A DNA stretch of 17,213 nucleotides from an uncultured Clostridia bacterium (GCA_946618395.1 CAMOLD010000017.1:1-17213), one strand, 5' to 3'; positions 1 to 7,533 are shown, counted from the first letter of the stretch. Notes: generated from the sequence alone by a model not told the origin. Numbers and translations: made by a program.

Positions 1-58
1 GCTTGCAAAAGTTTCAAAATACAGGGCTTTACAAGTAAATGATGGGAAAGAAAAAAGG

Positions 59-92
59 AAACCCGGGCGCCGCAAACGCGGCGCCCGGGTTT
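59..92 (-). terminator. Rho-independent terminator of the decarboxylase operon
   Basis: A perfect inverted repeat of 15 bp (59-73 with 78-92, very GC-rich core) encloses a 4-base loop. It starts 12 bases beyond the stop codon of the last operon gene. On the minus strand the stem is followed by a T-rich run (TTCCTTTTTTCTTT). Because the plus strand also has T-runs after the stem, it may work in both directions. Confidence 0.93.
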
Positions 93-104
93 TTGATGTT
101 TTTT

Positions 105-1502
105 TCAGATTGCGTGAACGCCCAGTTTTGCGTCTGCATGGTCGGCGTCCAGACCGTATTTTTTTGCCTTGCGGTATTCAAAGAATTTTTTGGAAACTTC
201 CGGGAAGAGCGCGTAGGAAAGAACGTCCTCATCCTGCTCCAAATAGGGGGCAATCTCGGCGCGGAGCGTTTCCAGCTCGGGTTTGAGCGCGTCAGCAGGG
301 CGGTAGGTAATGCGTTCCTCGTCACCAATGATCTTTTTGACAAAGGCGGGATCGATCTCCACCGGCGTTTTGCCGTATTCGCCGCGCACCAATCCGCGGA
401 ACTCCTTGGTGGTGGTCTTATAGCGCTCACCCATAATGACGTTGAACACCGCCTGTGTGCCCACAATTTGGGAGGAAGGCGTTACCAGGGGCGGATAGCC
501 GACATCTGCGCGCACGCGCGGAACCTCTTCCAACACGGCGGTCAACTGGTCGGATTTTCCTGCCTGCGCCAGCTGGCTCATCAGGTTGGAGAGCATGCCG
601 CCCGGCACCTGATAGCGCAGGGCGTTGACGTCCACTTTGAGCGCCTTGGGATTGAGCTGTCCGCTCGCCAGATATTTCTCACGCAAAGGCGTGAAGTATT
701 TGGTAACGGGATTGAGTTTATCCAGGCTGATGCCGGTATCGTATGGGGTTCCGGCAAGGGCGGCAACCAACGATTCGGTGGGCGCCTGCGAGGTTCCCAT
801 TGCCATTGGCGAAATTGCCGTGTCAATAATGTCCACTCCGGCTTCCACCGCTTTGAGGAGCGTCATGGAAGCAAGCCCGGAGGTGTAATGCGTGTGCAGT
901 TGGATTGGCACTTTGACCGCCGACTTGAGCGCTTTTACTAAATCATAAGCATCGTATGGTTTGAGAAGCCCTGCCATATCCTTGATGCAAATGGAATCGG
1001 CGCCCATTTCTTCGAGCTGTTTTGCATAGTTTGCAAAGTATTCCAGCGTGTAAACCGGGCCGGTGGTATAGGAGAACGCCGCCTGGACGTGTCCGCCCTC
1101 TTTTTTGGTGGCATTGATGGCGGTTTTGAGGTTGCGCGGATCGTTGAGCGCGTCAAAAATGCGGATGATGTCAATGCCGTTGGCAATGGATTTTTGCACA
1201 AAATATTCGACCACGTCGTCCGAATAATGGCGGTAACCCAGAATATTCTGCCCGCGGAAGAGCATTTGCAGTTTGGTTTTCTTTACCCGTTCGCGGATCT
1301 TGCGCAGGCGCTCCCAGGGATCTTCGTTCAAAAAGCGCATGCAGGCGTCAAAGGTAGCGCCGCCCCATGCTTCCAGCGAATGGTAGCCCACCTCATCCAT
1401 CGTTTCCAAAATTGGCAACATCTCCTCTGTTGTCATACGGGTAGCAATTAACGATTGGTGAGAATCGCGCAGAACCGTTTCGGTAATTTTTACTTTAGCC
1501 AT
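105..1502 (-). CDS. oadA: Oxaloacetate decarboxylase alpha / transcarboxylase 5S-type carboxyltransferase
   Basis: This 465-residue protein is a biotin-dependent carboxyltransferase of the OadA / pyruvate carboxylase subunit B / transcarboxylase 5S family. It exchanges CO2 between a 2-oxoacid (oxaloacetate/pyruvate) and carboxybiotin. Seen directly: an HMGL-like TIM barrel opening with TETVLRDSHQSL (metal ligand D13, Q16), IFDALND at about 116-121, the carbamylated-lysine motif CIKDMAG (K174), and the metal-binding pair HTH (H203, H205). A conserved carboxylase domain follows. It stops without the C-terminal biotinyl domain of classical OadA; that domain is on a separate gene in the operon. 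The ATG at 1502 has AAAGGAG 8 bases upstream and lies 21 bases after oadB. It is the last operon gene, followed by a strong terminator. The 2-oxoacid substrate is inferred from the family; exact substrate preference cannot be read from sequence. Confidence 0.93.
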   Translation of the reverse strand: MAKVKITETVLRDSHQSLIATRMTTEEMLPILETMDEVGYHSLEAWGGATFDACMRFLNEDPWERLRKIRERVKKTKLQMLFRGQNILGYRHYSDDVVEYFVQKSIANGIDIIRIFDALNDPRNLKTAINATKKEGGHVQAAFSYTTGPVYTLEYFANYAKQLEEMGADSICIKDMAGLLKPYDAYDLVKALKSAVKVPIQLHTHYTSGLASMTLLKAVEAGVDIIDTAISPMAMGTSQAPTESLVAALAGTPYDTGISLDKLNPVTKYFTPLREKYLASGQLNPKALKVDVNALRYQVPGGMLSNLMSQLAQAGKSDQLTAVLEEVPRVRADVGYPPLVTPSSQIVGTQAVFNVIMGERYKTTTKEFRGLVRGEYGKTPVEIDPAFVKKIIGDEERITYRPADALKPELETLRAEIAPYLEQDEDVLSYALFPEVSKKFFEYRKAKKYGLDADHADAKLGVHAI

Positions 1503-1523
1503 TGATCTATCTCCTTTACCGAA

Positions 1524-2858
1524 TTATTTGAAGAAGGAAAGCAGAACGCCCGCCGCAACAGCCGAGCCGATGACACCGGCAACGTTCGGACCCATGGCGT
1601 GCATCAACAGGAAATTGCCGGGGTCTTCCTCCTGCCCCATCTTTTGGCTGACGCGCGCCGCCATGGGAACGGCGGAAACGCCGGCAGAGCCGATGAGCGG
1701 ATTGATTTTGCCGCCGGTGAGTTTGTTCATCAGTTTTGCCGTCAACAGGCCGCCTATGGTGGAAACGGCAAACGCGGCAAGACCCAGGCCAATGATGAGC
1801 AGCGTTTTGAGTTGCAGGAAGTTTGCTGCAACCGCGGTTGCGCCAACCGAAATTCCCAAAAAGATGGTGACAATATTCATCAGCTCATTTTGCGCGGTTT
1901 TGGAAAGCCGGTCGGTGACGCCGCAAACGTTGAGCAGGTTGCCGAACATCAAACATCCAATCAGCACAAGTGCGTCCGGGACGATCAAACCAACGATGAC
2001 GGTTACGATGATTGGAAAAATGATTTTTTCCACCCGGGATACGGAACGGAGCGCGGTCATGCGGATCATGCGCTCCTTTTTGGTAGTCAACAGGCGCATC
2101 AGCGGCGGCTGGATCATGGGAATGAGTGCCATATAGGAATACGCCGCGATGGCAATGGCGCCAAGCAAGGCGGGCGCAAGCGTTTTGGTAACGGTAATTG
2201 CCGTTGGTCCATCCGCGCCGCCGATGATACCGATGGAAGCGGCTTCATTCCCGGTAAACTGCCCCGAAAGGAGCGCGCCGGCAAACGCCACAAATACGCC
2301 AAGCTGTGCCCCCGCGCCGATGAGCAGGCTTTTGGGGTTGGAGATGAGCGGCGTAAAATCGGTCATCGCGCCGATGCCAATGAAAATCAGGCAGGGATAG
2401 ATACCGGTTTTGACACCAATATACAAAAGGTCTAACAGTCCGCCGTGTTGCAGAACGCTTAAATAGTTGACCGCAATCGACGTAACAACGGGAACCCCGT
2501 TTTGGTAAATGTATTCAATCGAATACCACTCGCTGAATTGAGCAAGTGATTCTTTCGCAGCCGCAACAGCCTCGCTTGTAGAGGTTGGATTGACTATCGT
2601 TTGAATTAGCTCGTTCAGTTGATCCACATTGGCAAACCACATTCCTTCATGGAACATCCCGCCGCCCGGAAGATTGGTCAGCAGCATTCCGATTGCGATG
2701 GGCAACAACAAAAGCGGCTCGAATTTTTTTGCAATGGCAAGATAGACCAATACGCCTGCAATCGCCATCATAATCAGGGTTTTCCACCAGGCTTCCTGCC
2801 CGTCAAACAATCGGGCAACGCCGGTGGTCCCAAAAAAGTTCTTGATTGCTTCTAACAT
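1524..2858 (-). CDS. oadB: Na+-translocating decarboxylase beta subunit (OadB/MmdB/GcdB family)
   Basis: This 444-residue polytopic membrane protein decarboxylates carboxybiotin and couples the reaction to Na+ export. Family hallmarks are visible: IGIIGGADGPT around residues 209-219, whose Asp216 matches the essential membrane Asp of the family; a Gly/Ala-rich second half; and the C-terminal segment with SAGVSAVPMAARV and HAMGPNVAGVIGSA. About ten hydrophobic segments can be seen. A hydrophilic stretch of roughly 50 residues (about 70-120, with QLNELIQ and EAVAAAKESLAQF) follows the early TNLPGGGMFHEG segment and makes the protein longer than the classical beta subunits I know. The ATG at 2858 is preceded by AAAGGA at 8 bases. 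It sits between the biotin carrier and the carboxyltransferase genes, which fits a membrane decarboxylase complex. Confidence 0.95.
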   Translation of the reverse strand: MLEAIKNFFGTTGVARLFDGQEAWWKTLIMMAIAGVLVYLAIAKKFEPLLLLPIAIGMLLTNLPGGGMFHEGMWFANVDQLNELIQTIVNPTSTSEAVAAAKESLAQFSEWYSIEYIYQNGVPVVTSIAVNYLSVLQHGGLLDLLYIGVKTGIYPCLIFIGIGAMTDFTPLISNPKSLLIGAGAQLGVFVAFAGALLSGQFTGNEAASIGIIGGADGPTAITVTKTLAPALLGAIAIAAYSYMALIPMIQPPLMRLLTTKKERMIRMTALRSVSRVEKIIFPIIVTVIVGLIVPDALVLIGCLMFGNLLNVCGVTDRLSKTAQNELMNIVTIFLGISVGATAVAANFLQLKTLLIIGLGLAAFAVSTIGGLLTAKLMNKLTGGKINPLIGSAGVSAVPMAARVSQKMGQEEDPGNFLLMHAMGPNVAGVIGSAVAAGVLLSFFK

Positions 2859-2901
2859 TGCTGAAATCCTTTCTCAAAATTTTGCAATCGTTGAAAAAGC
2901 T

Positions 2902-3267
2902 TTAGCGATAGGTGACAAGAACCGCATCGGTTGCAACGGTGGAACCGGGCGTAACGGCAACGGTATCAATGGTCCCGTCGGCCGGGGCAAGGATCTCGTT
3001 TTCCATCTTCATTGCTTCCAGAACGCACAGGAGCGTTCCTTTTTTGACGCTGTCGCCGGCTTTGACCAAAACTTTGAGAATGTTTCCCGGCATGGGGGCT
3101 TTGACGGCGTTTGCGCCGGCAGGAACTGCCGCGGCGGGTGCGGCGGCAGGAGCGGCAGGAGCCGCTTTGGGAGCCGCAGGAGCGGCCGCCGGTGCGGTTG
3201 TTCCGTTAATTTCCTCTACACATACGTCATATGCAACGCCGTTGACAGTAACGCGATAATTTTTCAT
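2902..3267 (-). CDS. Biotin carboxyl carrier protein of the decarboxylase complex (MmdC/GcdC-like)
   Basis: A 121-residue carrier that ferries CO2 on biotin between the carboxyltransferase and OadB. It has an N-terminal beta segment (MKNYRVTVNGVAYDV), then a flexible Ala/Pro linker (about 25-53), then a biotinyl/lipoyl domain with VKAPMPGNI (55-63) and EAMKMEN (84-90). Lys87 in MKM is the expected biotinylated residue. The chosen ATG at 3267 matches where related carriers begin. An upstream in-frame TTG at 3297 would add ten residues (MKHKKGWVFE) but overlaps the weak Shine-Dalgarno (AAAGG) region, so I do not use it. The gene lies 40 bases after the OadG-like gene stop and 43 bases before the oadB start. 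The GC-rich linker codons reflect low-complexity Ala/Pro content, not a mobile repeat. Confidence 0.93.
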   Translation of the reverse strand: MKNYRVTVNGVAYDVCVEEINGTTAPAAAPAAPKAAPAAPAAAPAAAVPAGANAVKAPMPGNILKVLVKAGDSVKKGTLLCVLEAMKMENEILAPADGTIDTVAVTPGSTVATDAVLVTYR

Positions 3268-3307
3268 TTCAAATACCCAACCTTTCTTATGTTTCAATAT
3301 TCAAATC

Positions 3308-3637
3308 TCAATGCGAGCGACGGAAGGAGACAACACGAAAGCCGGTTGTGTTCCCTTCCTCGGCCCTTGCGGCGGTGATTGCCGCGGTAATGGCGGCAAC
3401 GAGCGCGCCGTCATCGGCAGTTTCTTTTACGGATGGAAGTTCGGTAACTTCTTTGTTTTCATCCGGCTGTTTTGCTTTTTTGTTTTGCGCGGCGGTGATG
3501 CCGAGGTGGAAGAGCTCGATTGCTCCCCAAAGCAATGCAAGAACGCCGAAAATGGCAAGCATCCCCAAAAGGGATACCGTTCCCGCCTTGCTTGCGCGCT
3601 CACCGAAAGGCGTTAGCAAAAATTGAATTTGTGCCAT
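3308..3637 (-). CDS. oadG: OadG-like small membrane subunit (sodium pump decarboxylase gamma family)
   Basis: A 109-residue protein with one transmembrane helix (about 21-45, rich in L, A, G), a charged middle (KKAKQPDENKE) and an Ala-rich predicted helix (LVAAITAAITAARAEE). The pattern of one N-terminal helix plus a short cytoplasmic tail, together with its position in the operon, matches OadG/MmdD-type subunits. These hold the carboxyltransferase on the membrane pump. The C-terminal GFRVVSFRR is a common ending in clostridial OadG-like proteins. The ATG at 3637 has GGGAGG at 7 bases. That site sits directly at the stop of the preceding carboxyltransferase-like gene (15 bases between), suggesting coupled translation. 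Sequence conservation is low in this family, so the call rests on topology and context. Confidence 0.78.
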   Translation of the reverse strand: MAQIQFLLTPFGERASKAGTVSLLGMLAIFGVLALLWGAIELFHLGITAAQNKKAKQPDENKEVTELPSVKETADDGALVAAITAAITAARAEEGNTTGFRVVSFRRSH

Positions 3638-3652
3638 GGTTTATCCTCCCCG

Positions 3653-4981
3653 TTAAAGCGGAAGATTGCTATGCAACCGCGCGGAATCGCCGCTGTTCTT
3701 TTCCAGCAACATATAAACGGCGGCGCAAATGCGTTGGCGAAGTTCCGCTGGAGCAATCAGATCGTCAATACTGCCGTCGGATGCCGCCGCCTCGGGAGAG
3801 GCGCACTCGGTCTTCCATTTTGCAATCAGCGCTTCTCGGGTGGTGGTTTCGGTAATTTGATCGTTCCAAAGGAAGGCAACGGCGGCATCGGGCACCATGG
3901 TGCTGATTTCGGCATTCGGGAGCGCGTAAACCACGTCCGCGCCGAGCGCTTTGGAGCCCATTAAGGTAAACGCCGCACCGTAGGCTTTGCCAACGACGGC
4001 GGTGATTTTTGCCGTTGTCGCATTCGCGTAGGTCATTGCCAGTTTGCCCAAAGCGGCGGCAAGGGGGCTTCCCTCATCCGCGGAGCTGACGGCAACGCCA
4101 TCGCTATCGGTCAGGGTGACAACCGGCAAGCCAAAACTATCGCAAAAGCCGACGAACCGAGCGGCTTTTTTTGCGCCCTCGGCGGTAATGGCGCCCTTGT
4201 TTGCCACAATGCCGCAGGGAACGCCGCCGAATCTTGCAAGATAGGTGCACATTTCATCGGCATATCCCGCGCCGATCTCCAAAAGTGTTCCCGCATCGGC
4301 AAGTTCAGCCGGGTCAGCCGAGGAAACCTTGCGGTTAACGTCATCGGTGCAGTCAATCGCGGCAACGCCCTCCTCTGCGTTTGCGGGGAGCAGGTCAACA
4401 AGGTTGCGCAAGGCGGAAAACGCTTCGTCTTCGCTGGCGACCGTTAAAGAGGAGAGTCCTTTTGCGCGGGCAAACCCGGCGGTTCCAACCTCTTTTCCGA
4501 CAACAAAGGGCGCATTGACGTAAAGCTCCGATTTGCCGTCCACCAAAACCGTTAAATCAAACATGGCGGCGGCAGTTGCCGAAAGCCCCGCGCAGGTGCC
4601 GCCGATAAAGGCAAGCTGCGGAATTGCGCCCGAAGCACGGCTGACCGCGGCAAGCAGTTTGCCGTAAGCCGAAAGCGCCGCGGCTCCGTCGGCAACGAAT
4701 GCGCCGGCGCTATCGAAAATGCCGACCACCGGCGCGCCGTTTTTGAGCGCGAGCGAATAAAGGTCGGAAATTTTTTCGGCTTGCAGAGCGTCAAACGCGC
4801 CTTTTTGGCGGTCGCTATCCTGCGAGAAGGCATAAACAAGCCGACCGTTGACCGCGCCGTAACCGCAAACGGCTCCTGTTTTTGCGCCGTCCGGTCTTTT
4901 GCGGTAAGCGCCCAGCTCCACAAAGGTTCCGGCGTCAAACAGCCGGGCAATTCTTTGGGAACCAACCGAATTGTTCTTCAT
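3653..4981 (-). CDS. Divergent acyl-CoA carboxyltransferase-like protein (MmdA / 12S relative)
   Basis: A 442-residue protein of the crotonase-fold carboxyltransferase family (MmdA, PccB, transcarboxylase 12S). Recognisable parts are RIARLFDAGTFVEL (10-23), a typical N-terminal signature; SGAIPQLAFIGGTCAG (117-132), matching the SGVIPQ..GPCAGG region; and GKAYGAAFTLMGSK (331-344), matching the RKAYGGAY..M.SK region. Two near-invariant motifs are altered: SGGARIQEG appears as SAGAFVADG (91-99), and the PGFLPG segment appears as SDGVAVSS (293-300). The N-terminus is about 45 residues shorter than MmdA. An in-frame upstream start at 5161 is rejected, because it would put codons across the promoter and leader; the ATG at 4981 has AAAAGGAG 9 bases upstream. 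It is the first operon gene. Its substrate is unknown; it could be an active but divergent carboxyltransferase or a non-catalytic partner. Confidence 0.82.
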   Translation of the reverse strand: MKNNSVGSQRIARLFDAGTFVELGAYRKRPDGAKTGAVCGYGAVNGRLVYAFSQDSDRQKGAFDALQAEKISDLYSLALKNGAPVVGIFDSAGAFVADGAAALSAYGKLLAAVSRASGAIPQLAFIGGTCAGLSATAAAMFDLTVLVDGKSELYVNAPFVVGKEVGTAGFARAKGLSSLTVASEDEAFSALRNLVDLLPANAEEGVAAIDCTDDVNRKVSSADPAELADAGTLLEIGAGYADEMCTYLARFGGVPCGIVANKGAITAEGAKKAARFVGFCDSFGLPVVTLTDSDGVAVSSADEGSPLAAALGKLAMTYANATTAKITAVVGKAYGAAFTLMGSKALGADVVYALPNAEISTMVPDAAVAFLWNDQITETTTREALIAKWKTECASPEAAASDGSIDDLIAPAELRQRICAAVYMLLEKNSGDSARLHSNLPL

Positions 4982-5011
4982 ACCAAAAAGCTCCTTTTCC
5001 AAAGAATAAAA

Positions 5012-5058
5012 TGGGCAATTTTTGAATTGTTCATTGGGAAAATCCGGGAAAATGCCCA
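5012..5058 (-). promoter_or_regulatory. Leader of the decarboxylase operon with inverted repeat
   Basis: The transcript from the promoter at 5079-5107 has roughly 90 untranslated bases before the first ATG. Inside it TGGGCA pairs with TGCCCA (5012-5017 with 5053-5058), enclosing a shorter repeat TGAA/TTCA. No T-run follows, so it is not a clear terminator. Any regulatory role is a guess. Confidence 0.3.
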
Positions 5059-5078
5059 AACTTCCCCACATTATCTTT

Positions 5079-5107
5079 ATTGTATCACGAAAACGATTTT
5101 CTGTCAA
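5079..5107 (-). promoter_or_regulatory. Sigma-A promoter of the decarboxylase operon
   Basis: On the minus strand TTGACA (5102-5107) is followed after exactly 17 bases by TACAAT (5079-5084), with a TGn extension before the -10 box. This is a near-consensus housekeeping promoter. It sits about 100 bases upstream of the first gene and predicts strong basal transcription of all five genes. Confidence 0.9.
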
Positions 5108-5163
5108 TGAAAATAAGAAAAAATGAAGATTATTTTCTCTTTTAAAAAATGATTTTTTCAATC

Positions 5164-5202
5164 AAAAAAAGAACGGCTTTCCTTTGCAAAAACCGTTCTT
5201 TT
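5164..5202 (-). terminator. Terminator after the sensor kinase gene
   Basis: AAAAGAACGG (5167-5176) pairs with CCGTTCTTTT (5193-5202), a 10-bp stem with a 16-base loop. On the minus strand it is followed by a run of seven Ts (5164-5170). It lies 14 bases after the kinase stop codon and separates the kinase from the decarboxylase promoter. Confidence 0.87.
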
Positions 5203-5216
5203 GTGAAACTGCCGAT

Positions 5217-6695
5217 TCATTCCCCGTCGGCAGCTTTTTTCAGGGTAAAGCGGAACTCGCAAAACTCGTTTTGTTCGCTCTTGACGCTGATGGTCTCCCC
5301 ATGCGCATCCATAATGGTTTTGGAGATATACAACCCAAGCCCAAGCCCGGATTTATCCAGGCTGCGGCTCTTATCGCTTTTGTAAAACCGCTCAAACACA
5401 AGCGGCAAATCCTCTTTTGCAATGCCGGCGCCCTGATTATATACGGAAACGCGAATTTTATGCTCCTTGGTCTCCCGAATCTCGATTCGGAGTTCCCCGC
5501 CCTTGCGCGAAAACTTGACGGCATTGTGGCAAAGGTTATAGAAGACTTGATAAATGGCATCGTGATCGGCATTGGCAAGCATACGCTCGTTATCGCAATC
5601 AAAAGAGACCTGCAATTCTTTTTCCTCGATGGCTTGTTCAAAGGAGAGCAGAATTTGCCTTCCCGTTTCGCAAATGTCAAACGGGTGCATGACAAATTTG
5701 CGCTCCCCTGCCTGGATTTTGGAAATATCCAATAGCGAGGCAACCAGCCGGGAAAGGCGCTTGACCTCGGTTTCGATGACCCCGAGATAGTAGTCCTGCT
5801 TTTCCGGCGGAATAACGCCGGAGCGAATCTCCTCAATAAAGCCGCTGATGGTCGTCATGGGGGTGCGCAAATCATGCGAGACGTTTGCAACGAAGGAGGA
5901 GCGCATTTTTTCCAGGTTTTCAAGTGAATCCGCCATGTTGTTGAACGCCTGCGAAAGGCGGGCAACCTCATCGTTGCCGCGAACGCTGACGCGCGTATCA
6001 AACTTTCCTTTTGCAAAACGGTCCACGGCGATGCTCATTTCCTTCAGTGGAGAAATGACACGCGCACTGATGAAATAAACGGCGATCATGGCGGCAACCA
6101 AAACAAGCATTGCCGTTGACAGAATGGATTGGATCATATCCGTTCGCATCGGGCTTTCGGCAAGCCGAGTAATGCAAACAATCACGCTGCCGCAATACTT
6201 TTTGTTCACATTGCGGATCGTCTTCATCCGCGCCGGAACCGCGCGGGAAAGCAACGGCAGCTCCAAATTTTGTTCCGATTGTTCCCCTTTTTGCGCCATA
6301 ATCTTTAACGCATCGGAAAGGAACAGCGCCTCCTCTGTGCTTTCTGCTTCGGGATAGAACCCGGCAACGGAAAAGATTTTCCCGTTTGCATCGGAAACCA
6401 GAATTGCCATGTCCGCATTTCTTCCCGCAAAGGCGGAAAGAAGCCGGGAAAGCGGAATTTTGGCGTCTTCCGCCGAGGCATTGAATTGCTCCTCAAATTT
6501 TGCCGGCTCACAATTTGCGGCAAGAGAGGAAACTACCGTTTCAAGCCCCGCGGCGGTGCTGTCCATCTCCTGAATTTTGGAACGCGAGATATAATGATCA
6601 ACAATGGAAGTTGCAATAAACAAAAGAATGGCAAAACCAAGGGCAAAAATGGTCATAACGGCGGTGACGTATTTTGCAAACACGCTTTTGAACAC
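5217..6695 (-). CDS. Membrane sensor histidine kinase (PhoR/VicK-like)
   Basis: A 492-residue sensor kinase. Layout: TM1 (about 10-32), an extracytoplasmic sensing region (about 33-188), TM2 (about 189-211), a HAMP linker (about 211-262), then HisKA with NVSHDLRTPMTT and phosphoacceptor His274. The ATPase domain follows, with N-box NLCHNAVKFS (387-396), G1 NQGAGI (420-425), F-box VFERFYKSDKS and G2 SGLGLGLYIS (449-458). All catalytic motifs are intact, so it should phosphorylate the response regulator encoded just upstream. The start codon is GTG at 6695, chosen because AAAGGAGG lies 9 bases before it. The gene is 79 bases after the regulator stop, with a strong hairpin in the gap. The signal sensed is unknown; the external region has no motif I recognise. 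Confidence 0.93.
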   Translation of the reverse strand: MFKSVFAKYVTAVMTIFALGFAILLFIATSIVDHYISRSKIQEMDSTAAGLETVVSSLAANCEPAKFEEQFNASAEDAKIPLSRLLSAFAGRNADMAILVSDANGKIFSVAGFYPEAESTEEALFLSDALKIMAQKGEQSEQNLELPLLSRAVPARMKTIRNVNKKYCGSVIVCITRLAESPMRTDMIQSILSTAMLVLVAAMIAVYFISARVISPLKEMSIAVDRFAKGKFDTRVSVRGNDEVARLSQAFNNMADSLENLEKMRSSFVANVSHDLRTPMTTISGFIEEIRSGVIPPEKQDYYLGVIETEVKRLSRLVASLLDISKIQAGERKFVMHPFDICETGRQILLSFEQAIEEKELQVSFDCDNERMLANADHDAIYQVFYNLCHNAVKFSRKGGELRIEIRETKEHKIRVSVYNQGAGIAKEDLPLVFERFYKSDKSRSLDKSGLGLGLYISKTIMDAHGETISVKSEQNEFCEFRFTLKKAADGE

Positions 6696-6726
6696 GGTAT
6701 TCTTCCTCCTTTCCCCAAAAATCGGA

Positions 6727-6760
6727 TTTGCCGCCGCCGAGCACGTTCGGCGGCGGCAAA
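6727..6760 (-). terminator. Intercistronic hairpin between regulator and kinase (attenuator-like)
   Basis: A perfect 14-bp inverted repeat (6727-6740 with 6747-6760; TTTGCC plus CCG repeats) has a 6-base loop. It starts 14 bases after the response-regulator stop. The following minus-strand sequence (TCCGATTTTTGGGG) has only a displaced run of five Ts, so termination is probably partial. It may lower kinase relative to regulator expression or protect the upstream message. Confidence 0.65.
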
Positions 6761-6774
6761 ATCAAATTGCAAAA

Positions 6775-7467
6775 TCAGTTAAAAACCTCAAATTTATAGC
6801 CAACGCCCCAAACCGTTTTGAGTTGCCATTGGTTGGAAACGTCCTTCAGCTTGTCGCGCAGGCGCTTGACGTGAACGTCCACCGTCCGGGAATCGCCAAG
6901 ATAATCAAAACCCCAAACTTTATCCAGCAGTTGGTTGCGCGAAAATGCGCGGTTATAATTGGAAGCCAGAAAATAGAGCAATTCCAGTTCCTTCGGCGGT
7001 GTGTCCACCGCTTTGCCGTTGATTTTCAGCTCGTATTTTTGCAGGCTGATTTCAAGGTTATCAAATTTGATGACCTCATCGTCAATGTCGCGCGTATGTA
7101 ATTTGGAGCGGCGAAGCACCGCTTTTACCCGCGCGGAAAGCTCTTTCATATCAAAAGGCTTGACCACAAAGTCGTCGGCGCCAAGTTCCAGCCCCAAAAC
7201 CTTATCAAACACCTCGCCCTTTGCGGTTACCATGATGATGGGTTTGGAGGAAACCTCGCGGATCTCGCGGCAAACCTGCCAGCCGTCCTTTTGGGGAAGC
7301 ATAATATCCAAAAGAACCAAATCCGGCTCAAAGGATTTGAACAGGGCAATTCCTTCGGGACCGTTATATGCGTTTTTGACGCTGTATCCTTCGCTTTCAA
7401 AGTGAATTTTCAAAAGCTCGCTGATATTGGCGTCGTCATCCACGATCAGGATTCGGGTATCCGTCAT
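6775..7467 (-). CDS. OmpR/PhoB-family response regulator
   Basis: A 230-residue two-component regulator. The receiver domain (about 4-118) shows the acidic pocket DDD (10-12), phosphoacceptor Asp54 in LLDIMLP, Thr81 and Lys103 in VVKPF. The C-terminal winged-helix DNA-binding domain (about 130-229) shows the usual ELELLYFLASN, RNQLLDKVWG and RTVDVHVKRLRDKL segments and the ending TVWGVGYKFE. The start at 7467 has AAAGGAGG 8 bases upstream and lies just downstream of a good promoter. The frame stays open far upstream, antisense to ychF, but those codons precede the promoter and are not coding. It pairs with the kinase gene that follows. Targets are unknown. The closest well-known relatives by architecture are PhoP, VicR and PhoB. 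Confidence 0.95.
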   Translation of the reverse strand: MTDTRILIVDDDANISELLKIHFESEGYSVKNAYNGPEGIALFKSFEPDLVLLDIMLPQKDGWQVCREIREVSSKPIIMVTAKGEVFDKVLGLELGADDFVVKPFDMKELSARVKAVLRRSKLHTRDIDDEVIKFDNLEISLQKYELKINGKAVDTPPKELELLYFLASNYNRAFSRNQLLDKVWGFDYLGDSRTVDVHVKRLRDKLKDVSNQWQLKTVWGVGYKFEVFN

Positions 7468-7504
7468 GTTCCAATCCTCCTTTGTTTTCCGTTCATTCCA
7501 TTGT

Positions 7505-7533
7505 ATTATACCATATAAAAAAGTATTTTGCAA
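7505..7533 (-). promoter_or_regulatory. Sigma-A promoter of the two-component operon
   Basis: On the minus strand TTGCAA (7528-7533), a 17-base spacer and TATAAT (7505-7510), with TGG before the -10 box (extended -10). It lies 38 bases upstream of the response-regulator start and diverges from the ychF promoter 49 bases away. Confidence 0.85.

Noticed and set aside
39..941. 300-codon plus-strand frame covering the terminator and oadA
   Set aside because: It runs through the terminator hairpin and is antisense to a strongly conserved gene, with no family resemblance.
3120..3200. GC-rich repetitive stretch that might be a repeat element
   Set aside because: It encodes the Ala/Pro linker of the biotin carrier, a normal low-complexity hinge.
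4982..5161. 60-residue N-terminal extension of the MmdA-like protein
   Set aside because: It would span the promoter -10 and -35 boxes and the leader. The ATG at 4981 has a well-placed AAAAGGAG and starts where family similarity begins.
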